DNA of 64,000 nucleotides, from NCBI GenBank assembly GCA_023418505.1, contig JAEZZR010000002.1, forward strand, positions 70,346-134,345. Reading direction: 5' to 3'. The notes beneath the pieces are model-generated. The model did not search any database. It had not been told where the DNA came from and saw only the letters and a list, made by a program, of their open reading frames with translations. Position numbers and translations under genes: made by a program. Every line of letters begins with the position of its first letter. Position 1 is the first letter of the stretch. This stretch comes from Actinomycetes bacterium (GTDB taxonomy: Bacteria; Actinomycetota; Actinomycetes; Mycobacteriales; Mycobacteriaceae). Positions 52,112 to 61,293 of this stretch are shown piece after piece.

Positions 52112-52331
52112 TTTTATTGGAACCCCATCAACCACATTCGTACCAAACCGCAGCTAACTGCACATTTCTGCTGCTTTACATAGAACGATAACGCGAAAAA
52201 TCCCTGGAAAATTCCGCGAATCAGCGTGACTATTTCGTTACCAACCAGTACGGTGCAATAACGAAGCACTCGGGTGACGTCAGTGGCGCATCTGAAGTCA
52301 CCAGAATCTATCGAGAGGAAACTTCCGTCTT

Positions 52332-52988
52332 ATGGCACGTCACGCTGCTAAGAACCGTTCGATCGTCTCTACTAGCGCCAAGGTTGCGCTTACTGGCGCT
52401 GCTCTAGGCGCCGGTGCAGCTATGTTCGCTCCTACCGCATCTGCAGCTCCTGATTCCGACTGGGATCGTTTGGCTCAGTGCGAATCTGGTGGAAACTGGC
52501 ACATCAACACCGGTAACGGCTACTACGGTGGCCTGCAGTTCGCTGCTTCCACCTGGACTGGCTTCGGTGGTGGCGAATTCGCTCCAACTGCAGACAAGGC
52601 CTCCCGCATCGAACAGATCTACGTGGCTGAAAAGGTTCTCGCCGCTCAGGGTTGGGGCGCATGGCCAGCTTGCTCCGCAAAGCTTGGTTTGAACTCTGCT
52701 CCTACCAACCGCCCACACCCACACTCGGCTCCAGCGCAGGTTGCTCCAAGCAACAACGGTGGCAATAGCTCCCCAGTAGCTGGATCGCCAAACTTGGGCT
52801 TCGATGTAGATCAGATCCGTTCTTTCGTTGATCGCATCGCCAACGCTCGTACCCCTCAGGATGTCAAGGGCATCGTTAACGAAGCTCGCGCACTGGCAAC
52901 CCAGTACGGCGTTCCAGTTCCAGCTGAAGTGAACCGCGCTGCAGACGCTGCACTATCCGTACTAGATCTAGCTGCAAACTACATCTAA
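52332..52988 (+). CDS. rpf: Resuscitation-promoting factor (Rpf), secreted transglycosylase-like
   Basis: A 218-residue secreted protein: signal peptide to about residue 38 (ASA cleavage site), then the Rpf domain (DSDWDRLAQCESGGNWHINTGNGYYGGLQFAASTWTGFGG) with the catalytic Glu in CESGGNW and a second Cys in WPACSAKLG. A Pro/Ser/Asn linker and a helical C-terminal module follow. Rpf cuts peptidoglycan and promotes growth from dormancy. GAGAGGAAAC precedes the ATG. Confidence 0.95.
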   Translation: MARHAAKNRSIVSTSAKVALTGAALGAGAAMFAPTASAAPDSDWDRLAQCESGGNWHINTGNGYYGGLQFAASTWTGFGGGEFAPTADKASRIEQIYVAEKVLAAQGWGAWPACSAKLGLNSAPTNRPHPHSAPAQVAPSNNGGNSSPVAGSPNLGFDVDQIRSFVDRIANARTPQDVKGIVNEARALATQYGVPVPAEVNRAADAALSVLDLAANYI

Positions 52989-53015
52989 GCCAGTAAAGCC
53001 AGTAAAGCCAGCAAA
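52989..53015 (+). repeat. 9-bp triple repeat directly after the rpf stop
   Basis: GCCAGTAAA occurs twice and GCCAGCAAA once, in contact and starting at the base after the TAA stop. Confidence 0.8.
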
Positions 53016-53048
53016 GCAGTAGCTAGGCACAAGAAAAGCTACGTACAA

Positions 53049-53077
53049 GAAAAGCCCGCTTATTTCAAGCGGGCTTT
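53049..53077. terminator. Terminator between rpf and the small 53126 gene
   Basis: AAAGCCCGCTT and AAGCGGGCTTT form a perfect stem around ATTTC, bidirectional in form. Confidence 0.9.
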
Positions 53078-53125
53078 CGCCATTGGTGGCATTGCTGCCT
53101 GCACGACCAGACAGCAAGTGAAAAA

Positions 53126-53332
53126 CTAGTTACCGAACTTGCCGTTGATCACAGTGTGTGGGTGTACGTACCCCAGGGTCTTCGGATCAACTGGGAATTC
53201 GATGCTGCCGAAAGGCGAATCTGCGCCTGCATGGTGAGCGATCAATTCCGTAACAGCATGCTGCCCTGGCTCCAAGTCCTGTGGCCAGCCTGGATCTACG
53301 TAGTGGTCTTTTTTCTTCTCAACGTTAGCCAT
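53126..53332 (-). CDS. Small conserved protein of unknown function
   Basis: A 68-residue protein MANVEKKKDHYVDPGWPQDL... with GQHAVTELIAHHAGADSPFG, acidic and aromatic, ending in a Lys/Phe/Gly/Asn run. AGAGAATC precedes the ATG at 53332. Corynebacterium genomes carry similar short proteins here, but I know no function. Confidence 0.65.
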   Translation of the reverse strand: MANVEKKKDHYVDPGWPQDLEPGQHAVTELIAHHAGADSPFGSIEFPVDPKTLGYVHPHTVINGKFGN

Positions 53333-53396
53333 AATTATGATTCTCTCAGAAATCGGGCGACCAGTCACGCTAGCAACGGTCTAAGGTGGGATTGTC

Positions 53397-55781
53397 ATGC
53401 CAAAAACTACCCCCGATTCTATGCCGTCGTTTCCAAAGTGGCTATCTAAGCAGCCCGACGATTTCCTCATCCGCCTGCTCCACAACCGCCTGCAGGTAGC
53501 TACGCCGCAACCTGCTGACTTCGACACTTTGGCCGCTAGACTGCAACTTCGCTCCGATATGTGGCCGATTTTGCTGCAACTGTCGGCGCTAGAATTGGCG
53601 GTAGCAGAGGCCGCTATTTATTTGCTTGACGACGAAGAAGAAGCCGCTACTTCCATCACCGAGCTCTCCGATACTGTTCAGGAATTCTTAACAGAAGCTG
53701 AGTACGATTCGGCCGATCCGCAACTAAAGCTTCCAGAGCTTTCCGACGTCGTTAGCGCTTTGACGCGCCTACAAGAATTCGGTGTGGTCTATGGTCTTGA
53801 TACTGCCCTAGATCCCGCAGACGCAACGGTTACTTTCAGCCTGGAGTTCCTAGACTCCTACCCCACGTGGTGGTCGGTATTCCCGTCACCCGGCGCGCCT
53901 TCATTGCAGAAAGTGCGCGCGATGCTGGCGGACTTGGATGAGGCGCAGCTGTCTATTGTGCAGAAGCTCGCGGAGCATCGTGGCATGGGGGCGTCGAAGG
54001 ATGCTGCCGAGGATGCTGATCCAGAAACTCCCGTGGCGCGGCTACTAGCTGCAGGAATTATCGAACGTGTCGAAGGCAATCTGGTGCGTCTGCTGCCCGA
54101 GGTACTGCGCGTGGTCAGTGAGGAACAACTGTCGGTGGGGCAGCTGTCATTTATGGAATCGGTTGCTGTTAGTCCGCGCCCGTCTCAACTTCCGCCACTA
54201 CCGCTCGAGCACTTACGCAGCGTCGATCATGCCTGCCTCGCGGCGGCGTATCACACGGCTTCTCAGCTGATGGATTTCCTACAAGCCCTCGGCCGCACTC
54301 CTCTGCCGGAGCTCAAATCCGGTGGTACTGGTGCCCGATCCCAGCAGCGCCTGGCCGAAACCATGGGCATCACTGAATTAGAGCTCGCGCGCGTCGCCGA
54401 TTATGCCTGGCGCGCCGGCCTGGTTTCGGTGGGTGTGCCACGTCCGCTACCACCAGCCGATAATGGCGGCACCTATTTCGCGTCTACCGAGCTTGCCGAC
54501 GAATTCCTCGCCCAACCCATCAGCACCCGCCTAGCCTGGCTGGCTGCGTGGGCGATCACTGCGAAATCACGCCCTTGGCTAATTGGCACCAAGGACAACC
54601 AAGGCAAGCGCATCGCGTTGTTTGGCTCTAATACCCGCCCGCGCTTCACCGATGGAGACAATGCTGCCGACGATGCCCTGGCTCCCGATTTCCAGCTGCT
54701 GCGCGTGCTTGCTGGTCGTGCCGTCGCCACGCAAGAGCCGCAGCTCTCAACCGACGACGCCAAACAGTTATTCGCTTCCGCCCGCCCTTTCGCGGCACTG
54801 AACTTCAGTGATGCAGATTTCGACCACACTCTCCAGCAATGGGCAGGCAGTGGCTTAGTGCTGCTCACCCGGCGCGCAGGTATCGACTACATCGCAGTAT
54901 CCAGCTTGGGCATAGCCGTGGCCACCGCACCACACGCCAGCAATCCCGATTCACGCTTGGTAGAAACTGTAGCGGCTTTGCTACCACCAGCTACCGATCA
55001 ATTCTTGGTACAAGCGGATCACACGATCATGGTGCCGGCTCCAGCCACTGCAACGGTGGAACAGATGCTTCGCCTGTGCGCTGCCGTGGAATCGCCTGGA
55101 TTAGCCAGCATGTATCGGCTCACCGAAAAGACTTTGCAACATGCGTTGACCAGTGGAGTGTCCGAAACTGAACTGCTGAAATTCTTCCAGCACCACACCA
55201 TTGGTGCAGTCCCGCAATCGGTGGAATATCTGATTAAGGATGCAGCTCGGCTACTGCAGCAAGAAACACCAACCGGTGCACCAGGTCGCGCATCCTCCTC
55301 CGCTAGGCGCCCATCGCGGATCCTCGAGCCACTACTGATCTTCAGTACCAGCTCCGGCTCTGGCTCCAGCTCCAGCCCCGGCCGCACGGCCCCCGAGGAC
55401 AATTTCCTTGACTATTTCCGCCAACTTCTTGCCGATACCTGCCTGAACAACGCGCTACTTCCGCAGGAAGACAATCGCCTGCAGCGGCTTGGAAACGTCG
55501 TAAAGCACCTAAAAAGTACGCAACTGCCTGGTCGCAAGAATCCCGACCACCGCAATCCGCGCCCGCAGAACTACCCCAGCTATACCGCGATGTTGCAAGC
55601 GGCGGTACACAGCGGAACCGCGGTGGAGATTCAATTTGCCGGCAATAGTGGTGAGATTAAGTCGCAGGTGATGCAGCCGTTGTCGCTGGCGGAGGGGAAT
55701 GTAATCGGGCGCAATAGCGTTACACATACAATCACGCGTATTGCGATGTCGCGTATCGTTTCCGTGCAACGCAGCGAGTAA
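53397..55781 (+). CDS. Helicase-associated protein (XPB/Ssl2 N-terminal-like)
   Basis: A 794-residue soluble protein. Its middle carries the helicase XPB/Ssl2 N-terminal-like domain of PF13625 type (a region around DQFLVQADHTIMVPAPATATVEQMLRL), and its end has a WYL-like strand (IQFAGNSGEIKSQVMQPLSL). It has no helicase motifs itself. It sits 61 bp before the XPB helicase gene, an arrangement kept in actinobacteria, so it likely works with it in DNA repair. Confidence 0.85.
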   Translation: MPKTTPDSMPSFPKWLSKQPDDFLIRLLHNRLQVATPQPADFDTLAARLQLRSDMWPILLQLSALELAVAEAAIYLLDDEEEAATSITELSDTVQEFLTEAEYDSADPQLKLPELSDVVSALTRLQEFGVVYGLDTALDPADATVTFSLEFLDSYPTWWSVFPSPGAPSLQKVRAMLADLDEAQLSIVQKLAEHRGMGASKDAAEDADPETPVARLLAAGIIERVEGNLVRLLPEVLRVVSEEQLSVGQLSFMESVAVSPRPSQLPPLPLEHLRSVDHACLAAAYHTASQLMDFLQALGRTPLPELKSGGTGARSQQRLAETMGITELELARVADYAWRAGLVSVGVPRPLPPADNGGTYFASTELADEFLAQPISTRLAWLAAWAITAKSRPWLIGTKDNQGKRIALFGSNTRPRFTDGDNAADDALAPDFQLLRVLAGRAVATQEPQLSTDDAKQLFASARPFAALNFSDADFDHTLQQWAGSGLVLLTRRAGIDYIAVSSLGIAVATAPHASNPDSRLVETVAALLPPATDQFLVQADHTIMVPAPATATVEQMLRLCAAVESPGLASMYRLTEKTLQHALTSGVSETELLKFFQHHTIGAVPQSVEYLIKDAARLLQQETPTGAPGRASSSARRPSRILEPLLIFSTSSGSGSSSSPGRTAPEDNFLDYFRQLLADTCLNNALLPQEDNRLQRLGNVVKHLKSTQLPGRKNPDHRNPRPQNYPSYTAMLQAAVHSGTAVEIQFAGNSGEIKSQVMQPLSLAEGNVIGRNSVTHTITRIAMSRIVSVQRSE

Positions 55782-55842
55782 CTACCCGCGCGAACTAGTG
55801 CGACTACAGCGCACCACTACGAACCGCTGAAGAAAGGCAACA

Positions 55843-57498
55843 ATGGGATTTGGAACCGCGCCGTTGATCGTGCAATCGGATAAGACCGTCCTGCTAGAGG
55901 TCGATAATCCGGAAGCTAACGACGCCCGCGCTGCCCTGGCTCCCTTCGCCGAGCTAGAGCGCGCGCCCGAGCACATTCATACCTACCGGATCACGCCACT
56001 GGCGTTGTGGAATGCTCGCGCGGCCGGCCATGATGCCGAGCAAGTAGTCGATGCGCTGGAGCGCTATGCCAAGTTCCCGGTGCCGCAGCCACTGCTAATC
56101 GATATTGCCGAGACCATGGAGCGCTACGGCCGGCTGACCCTAGTGAAGCATCCGGCGCATGGGTTAGTGCTGGAGTCTACGGATCCCGCAGTACTCGCGG
56201 AGGTCACGCGCCACAAGAAGATTCGCCCCATGCTAGGTGAAGCGATCGATGCTGCCACCTGGACTGTGCATCCATCTGAACGTGGCCGGCTCAAGCAGGA
56301 GTTACTCCGTGTGGGCTGGCCGGCGCGCGATACTGCCGGCTATGTGGATGGCGAGGCCCACCCGATTAGCTGGAAAAACGACGCCGAGGATCCCTGGGAA
56401 CTGCGCGATTACCAGCGTCAGGCTGCCGATTCTTTCTTGCATGGCGGCTCTGGCGTAGTGGTGCTTCCGTGTGGCGCTGGCAAGACTCTGGTGGGTGCGG
56501 CCACCATGGTGGATACCGCGCGCACCACACTGATTCTGGTGACCAACACCGTTGCCGGCCGTCAATGGCGCGACGAACTATTGCGGCGCACCTCGCTGAC
56601 CGCCGACGAAATCGGCGAATACTCCGGCGAGAAGAAGGAGATCCGTCCGATCACCATCGCCACCTACCAGGTCACCACCCGCAAGACGCAGGGAGAATAC
56701 CGCGCCCTAGAGCTGTTCGACTCCCGCGACTGGGGCTTAATCATCTACGACGAAGTACACCTCCTACCCGCCCCCGTATTCCGGATGAGCGCGGATCTCC
56801 AATCGCGCCGCCGCTTGGGGTTAACCGCAACCCTGGTACGCGAGGATGGCGCCGAGGGCGATGTCTTCAGTCTGATCGGCCCGAAACGCTACGACGCCCC
56901 CTGGCGCGACATCGAAGCCGCCGGCTGGATCGCACCCGCCGATTGCGTGGAGGTGCGCGTCACCCCCAGTGAGGATGAGCGCATGATCTACGCCACCGCC
57001 GACCAGCGCGATCGCTACCGCCTGGCTGCCACCAGTGGCGCGAAACTGCCGGTAGTGCGCCGCATCCTGGAGCACCACGCCGGCGAACAGACGCTGGTGA
57101 TCGGTGCCTACCTGGATCAGCTCGAAGAGCTCGGCGAGAAGCTCAACGCCCCAGTGATCGACGGCAAAACTTCCAATAAGAAGCGCGAAGAGCTTTTCGA
57201 CGCCTTCCGCAACCGGGAACTAAACACCCTAGTGGTATCCAAGGTGGCGAACTTTAGTATCGACCTTCCTGAGGCCACCGTGGCGGTACAGGTATCGGGC
57301 ACGTTTGGCTCGCGTCAGGAGGAAGCACAGCGCTTAGGCCGTCTGCTACGCCCAAAGGAAGATGGTTCCACCGCGCGGTTCTATAGCATCGTCACCCGCG
57401 ATACTTTGGACACGCAGTATGCTGCCCACCGCCAGCGGTTCCTAGCCGAACAAGGGTACGCCTACCGCATCGTGGACTCCGACGATCTGTTTGAGTAA
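55843..57498 (+). CDS. xpb: XPB-type DEAD/DEAH helicase
   Basis: A 551-residue SF2 helicase: damage-recognition-like N-terminus, Walker A PCGAGKTLVGA (motif I), DEVHLLPA (motif II, DEVH), GLTATLVREDGAEGDVF (motif III), and QEEAQRLGRLLRPKEDG with the QxxGRxxR-type motif VI. Mycobacterial and archaeal XPB use this order. It is a 3'-5' ATP-driven helicase in repair. After the stop a 16-bp unit is repeated three times. Confidence 0.95.
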   Translation: MGFGTAPLIVQSDKTVLLEVDNPEANDARAALAPFAELERAPEHIHTYRITPLALWNARAAGHDAEQVVDALERYAKFPVPQPLLIDIAETMERYGRLTLVKHPAHGLVLESTDPAVLAEVTRHKKIRPMLGEAIDAATWTVHPSERGRLKQELLRVGWPARDTAGYVDGEAHPISWKNDAEDPWELRDYQRQAADSFLHGGSGVVVLPCGAGKTLVGAATMVDTARTTLILVTNTVAGRQWRDELLRRTSLTADEIGEYSGEKKEIRPITIATYQVTTRKTQGEYRALELFDSRDWGLIIYDEVHLLPAPVFRMSADLQSRRRLGLTATLVREDGAEGDVFSLIGPKRYDAPWRDIEAAGWIAPADCVEVRVTPSEDERMIYATADQRDRYRLAATSGAKLPVVRRILEHHAGEQTLVIGAYLDQLEELGEKLNAPVIDGKTSNKKREELFDAFRNRELNTLVVSKVANFSIDLPEATVAVQVSGTFGSRQEEAQRLGRLLRPKEDGSTARFYSIVTRDTLDTQYAAHRQRFLAEQGYAYRIVDSDDLFE

Positions 57499-57499
57499 C

Positions 57500-57547
57500 A
57501 GCTTGGCCTATTCGGAGCTTGGCCTATTCGGAGCTTGGCCTATTCGG
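57500..57547 (+). repeat. Three perfect 16-bp tandem repeats after the XPB stop
   Basis: AGCTTGGCCTATTCGG is present three times without a mismatch (57500-57515, 57516-57531, 57532-57547) between the XPB stop and the DUF3239 gene. Confidence 0.95.
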
Positions 57548-57569
57548 ATGTGACCTAAACTATTGGACT

Positions 57570-58235
57570 ATGAGTTTGTTCACCGTCGATAAGCCCTTTA
57601 ACAAAGCGAACAACGAGTATTACTGCGATGCACGTCGCCTGCAGATCAGCGGTTTCTTACTTTCCTTGCTGATTGCGGTTTTTGGGGCTGTGATTTGGTG
57701 GCAGGCGGGCTCGGGCGTAGCAACGGCGTTGGGCATCTTCCTGGTTGTGGCTGCCGTTTTTTATGCGTTTGTCTCGGCGTCGATCACGCGGACGCTGGAT
57801 AAGCCACAGGATCTGTACGACAACAATCCCCTCTGCGCTGCCATGATCGCCGAGGTAGAGCCACGGTCCATGACGTTGCTCGCGCTGGTTGATCGCGATA
57901 AATCCGCTACTGATAGTGCCTCGCTGGACATCCTGAAGCAGCCGGCACTGGCGGTACGGACGGTGACGAAGATTGCTGGCACTCCGCGTTCCGTGGGTAC
58001 CCGCGTGCCTTCGGTTGCGGTGGGAGGCAACAATCGCAAGAAGAACGAGGCTTACGATCAGATCACCGCGGTTTCCGTTGCATGGGCAACGCCGAAAACC
58101 ACCGATGTGAAGAAAGCAGAACAAGCTATCGACGATCGCGTGTGGCAGCTACTCCAGTCTCACCTGGATAAGGTCGCCGAAGTGCGCGATACCAAGAATG
58201 ACCTGATGCCTATTTCCGCCAAGAATCGCGATTAA
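57570..58235 (+). CDS. DUF3239-family membrane protein
   Basis: A 221-residue protein with two transmembrane helices (about 30-50 and 53-73) and a soluble C-terminal part with LYDNNPLCAAMIAEVEPRSMTLLALVD and a basic end. ATG 57570 is used. The DUF3239 family occurs mainly in corynebacteria; role unknown. It converges on the hydrolase and overlaps its 3' end by 26 bp. Confidence 0.78.
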   Translation: MSLFTVDKPFNKANNEYYCDARRLQISGFLLSLLIAVFGAVIWWQAGSGVATALGIFLVVAAVFYAFVSASITRTLDKPQDLYDNNPLCAAMIAEVEPRSMTLLALVDRDKSATDSASLDILKQPALAVRTVTKIAGTPRSVGTRVPSVAVGGNNRKKNEAYDQITAVSVAWATPKTTDVKKAEQAIDDRVWQLLQSHLDKVAEVRDTKNDLMPISAKNRD

Positions 58236-59307
58236 TCCGATCGATTTCTTCCTTGTTGTACTCGCCGGGGTTTTCTTCGGTGAGCTCTTCACTGAGATTT
58301 AGCTGACGACGGATAAAGCGCGCAATATCCGAAAGCCGCTGGCGCTGAACCGTAGGTGCGGCTACGACATGAGTGCCGAGGTATTCGGCAGTTTCTAGAT
58401 CTTCTGCGGTGGCGGTAAGTGTTTTCGCGATGGCTTCCGCTACATCCTCGGGGGCGGTACCTACTTTGTCGGCGCTGCCGAGCTGGATAAACACTGGGAT
58501 GTGCGTGTTCGTTGCTTCGAGCGATGCCACGGGCTGAAGCGTGGCTGTATCTTCGAAGCGGGGGTTGGTCAGGATTAGCCCAGACAGTGCGGATTCATAG
58601 TTGGAGTCTTGGTGTGCAAGCGCTACTAACGTGGCGCGGGCTACCGGAGCAGCACCAGTGGATGCCCACAAGAAAACGTGGCTGTACTGCCCGAATTGTT
58701 GCTGCAGGGCTTCGATTGCTTTGGCTACATGCTGGCCTGATTCTTCAACTGAAGTCTCTGGCAGTAGCGGATAGTCCACATCGCAGACCGCTACCCCGGC
58801 ACGCTGCGCCAGCGCAGCACACTCTGGGGTAAACACATTCGCCCATGCCACACCGTTGCCGTTCCAACCATCTCCAGGGTGCAACGCAACAATGACAGCT
58901 TTTGGCGTTTCTTCGATCTGCGCAGCTGGCGTTGGATAGCACAGAGTTGCTGGCACCCCGGCTAGTGTGGTCTCGTCGATCCGCTGCTGCGGATCAGCGT
59001 ACGCGGTATATGGCAACTGGTGATCGACACCAGCACCCAAGACCAGCATGGAAGCGTGGACGATAGAGTCTGGCAGCCGTGCCATCTTCTGGTTGCACTC
59101 GGCGCGCTGGGAAGCGAGGTCGGCGTTTGAAGGCAATGCCGTGTGTTCCCCGTCGTAAGCAGAGACGTGTTCTTCCAAGTAATCGACCAGTTGCTGCAAG
59201 CGTTGATCGTCGCTAAGCAAAGGCACGAACTCGTCGGCGCCGTAACCGGCGGTAATGGAATTAACCTGGTCTAAGGGATCGGTATTCGTCTGCTCTGCTT
59301 CAGCCAT
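58210..59307 (-). CDS. Alpha/beta hydrolase (esterase-like)
   Basis: A 365-residue protein with KAVIVALHPGDGWNGNGVAW (a variant oxyanion stretch HPGDG instead of HGGG), a possible nucleophile in LWASTGAAPVARATLV, which does not fit GxSxG well, and FIQLGSADKVG with a possible Asp. The overall pattern resembles hormone-sensitive-lipase-like hydrolases, but catalysis is not assured. It lies about 100 bp upstream of the second iron ABC operon's last gene. Confidence 0.7.
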   Translation of the reverse strand: MAEAEQTNTDPLDQVNSITAGYGADEFVPLLSDDQRLQQLVDYLEEHVSAYDGEHTALPSNADLASQRAECNQKMARLPDSIVHASMLVLGAGVDHQLPYTAYADPQQRIDETTLAGVPATLCYPTPAAQIEETPKAVIVALHPGDGWNGNGVAWANVFTPECAALAQRAGVAVCDVDYPLLPETSVEESGQHVAKAIEALQQQFGQYSHVFLWASTGAAPVARATLVALAHQDSNYESALSGLILTNPRFEDTATLQPVASLEATNTHIPVFIQLGSADKVGTAPEDVAEAIAKTLTATAEDLETAEYLGTHVVAAPTVQRQRLSDIARFIRRQLNLSEELTEENPGEYNKEEIDRINRDSWRK

Positions 59308-59407
59308 GGTTCAATCCTGCCAGCAGTACAGAAGAGGCACCAACCAGATACGCATCTTGTTGAAAGCGCAATTTCTGTGCTGGAAGGGTTGATCGGGGTG
59401 CAGTTTT

Positions 59408-60265
59408 TTATCGGTACGGAATTGGCAGCATGCGGCCAGTTGCGGGGTCTTGTACTTGCAAACACCGAATGCCAAAAATCTCGAAAACCAATTCGCTAGA
59501 CATCACTTGGTCGGTATCTCCAGCTGCAACTACTTCGCCTTCTTTTAACGCAATAATGTGGTCAGCAAAGCGCGCAGCGTGCGTCATGTCGTGTACCACC
59601 ATCACAACGGTTCGCCCTGTTGCATTCAGTTCCTTGACTAGGTCGAGGATCTCGATCTGATACGCCGGGTCGAGATAAGTGGTTGGCTCATCTAAGAGCA
59701 AGATCGGTGTCTGCTGTGCGACGGTCATCGCTACCCAAACTCGTTGGCGCTGCCCTCCCGAAAGATCGGTGGCCAGAATATCGAGCAACGATTCAACGCC
59801 GGCTTGTGAAGCTGCCTGTTCAATTGCTGTGTGGTCTTTACGATCTAACGATCCAAAAGCACCTGTGTAGGGGTATCGACCGTAAGCGATCACTTCACGA
59901 ACTGTTACCCCTTCAGGTGTGACCGGTTGTTGCGGAAGGAATGAGACATATCGCGCGAACTCACGCGAAGAAAACTTTTGGATCGGATCGCCGCCGAGAA
60001 ACACTTGCCCATGCGCTATTGGCTGTTGCCGCCCCAGCGCACGAAGCAGCGTCGACTTTCCACAGCCATTCGGTCCGATTAGAGCGGTAATCTTTCCAGT
60101 TGGTATATCTAGGCAGACATCTTGCAGCACGGGCGGGCCACCATAGTTGACGGTAATCCCGTCTGCCCGGAGGCTCCGCGCTGGATCGAGACCTGAGGCA
60201 TCTAGACTTGAGGTATCTAGACTTGAGGCGTTGTCCGTCTGGTGTACGGGAAAATCGGAATTCAA
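59408..60265 (-). CDS. fecE: Iron-siderophore ABC transporter ATP-binding protein
   Basis: A 285-residue FecE-like ATPase with Walker A GPNGCGKSTLLR (about residue 58), signature LSGGQRQRVWVAM, Walker B ILLLDEPTTYLDPAYQ and the switch VHDMTHAARFAD. It overlaps the fecD start by 4 bp (ATGA). It is the last gene of the operon receptor-permease-permease-ATPase. Confidence 0.94.
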   Translation of the reverse strand: MNSDFPVHQTDNASSLDTSSLDASGLDPARSLRADGITVNYGGPPVLQDVCLDIPTGKITALIGPNGCGKSTLLRALGRQQPIAHGQVFLGGDPIQKFSSREFARYVSFLPQQPVTPEGVTVREVIAYGRYPYTGAFGSLDRKDHTAIEQAASQAGVESLLDILATDLSGGQRQRVWVAMTVAQQTPILLLDEPTTYLDPAYQIEILDLVKELNATGRTVVMVVHDMTHAARFADHIIALKEGEVVAAGDTDQVMSSELVFEIFGIRCLQVQDPATGRMLPIPYR

Positions 60266-61293
60266 CGCGCCTCCTTAACTGAATTTTTCGGCAGTACCGC
60301 GTTGCGCGGTGTACGAGTGTGTCCCTGCGACATCCGGAACAGTAGATATACAAAATAGGGAGCACCGACTACCGCGATCAGTGCGCCAACCGGAATCTCA
60401 GTTGGCGCGAATGCCCAACGACCAAACGCATCGCACACAGTCACTAAAGTGGCTCCTGCTAAAGCTGAAACAGGTATCAAGCGGCGTCCATGCGTACCGA
60501 CGAGTAAGCGGGCTGCATGCGGCACAATGATGCCGGCAAAGCCCAGCACGCCAGCTGCGGCAACAGCTGCGGCTCCCAGCGCAATGGCGCAGAGCACTGC
60601 AACTACGCGCCACAACATTTCATTTACACCCACCCCGACCATCGCGGACGAATCCAATCGCAACATGTCTAAGTGCCGTGAGACCAGCATGACGATCCAG
60701 ATAGTAAGAATTACTACCGGCGCGATGACGATGGCATCCGATAGCGACCGGGCGTACAAGGAGCCCTTCAGCCAGGTCATGGCTGCACCGGCTTCAGGAG
60801 CTGCCTTAACGAGTAGTAATTGCGTTAGCGCGCCCAGCCCCACCGATACCGCCACGCCTGTCAATGTAAGACGAATAGGATCCTTCACTCCGCGGCCAGC
60901 GAGTAAAAGCACCAAACATGCACCGATGAGCGCGCCGACGAACGCCACAGGCGTCAAAGCTTGAGCAGGCAGCGAACCAACACTTAATAAAGCTGCAACC
61001 GCTGCGAGTCCACCGCCAGAAGTGACACCAACGGTATCTGGAGCGGCCAATGGATTTCGCAAAGCTAATTGCAGCAGGGCGCCAGATACAGCCATCGCAG
61101 CACCTGCCAAAATTCCAACTAGTACGCGTGGCATGCGGTATCGCCATACCAGTGCGCCACCGGAGAAGAGCTCGTGAATTATTTCCTTGGGAGGTTTCAT
61201 AACTGCACCGATCCCTAAGGCCAATACGATCGAAAAGAACAGACCAACGACGAGCACACCGAAGACTATCCAATACCGGCGCTGGGAGATCAT
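60262..61293 (-). CDS. fecD: Iron-siderophore ABC transporter permease (FecD-like)
   Basis: A 343-residue FecCD permease with MAVSGALLQLALRNPLAAPDTVG and LGFAGIIVPHAARLLVGTHGRR. ATG 61293 overlaps the fecC stop (ATGA), which settles the start; an upstream frame adds 50 unlikely residues. Pairs with fecC in a heterodimer. Confidence 0.94.
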   Translation of the reverse strand: MISQRRYWIVFGVLVVGLFFSIVLALGIGAVMKPPKEIIHELFSGGALVWRYRMPRVLVGILAGAAMAVSGALLQLALRNPLAAPDTVGVTSGGGLAAVAALLSVGSLPAQALTPVAFVGALIGACLVLLLAGRGVKDPIRLTLTGVAVSVGLGALTQLLLVKAAPEAGAAMTWLKGSLYARSLSDAIVIAPVVILTIWIVMLVSRHLDMLRLDSSAMVGVGVNEMLWRVVAVLCAIALGAAAVAAAGVLGFAGIIVPHAARLLVGTHGRRLIPVSALAGATLVTVCDAFGRWAFAPTEIPVGALIAVVGAPYFVYLLFRMSQGHTRTPRNAVLPKNSVKEAR

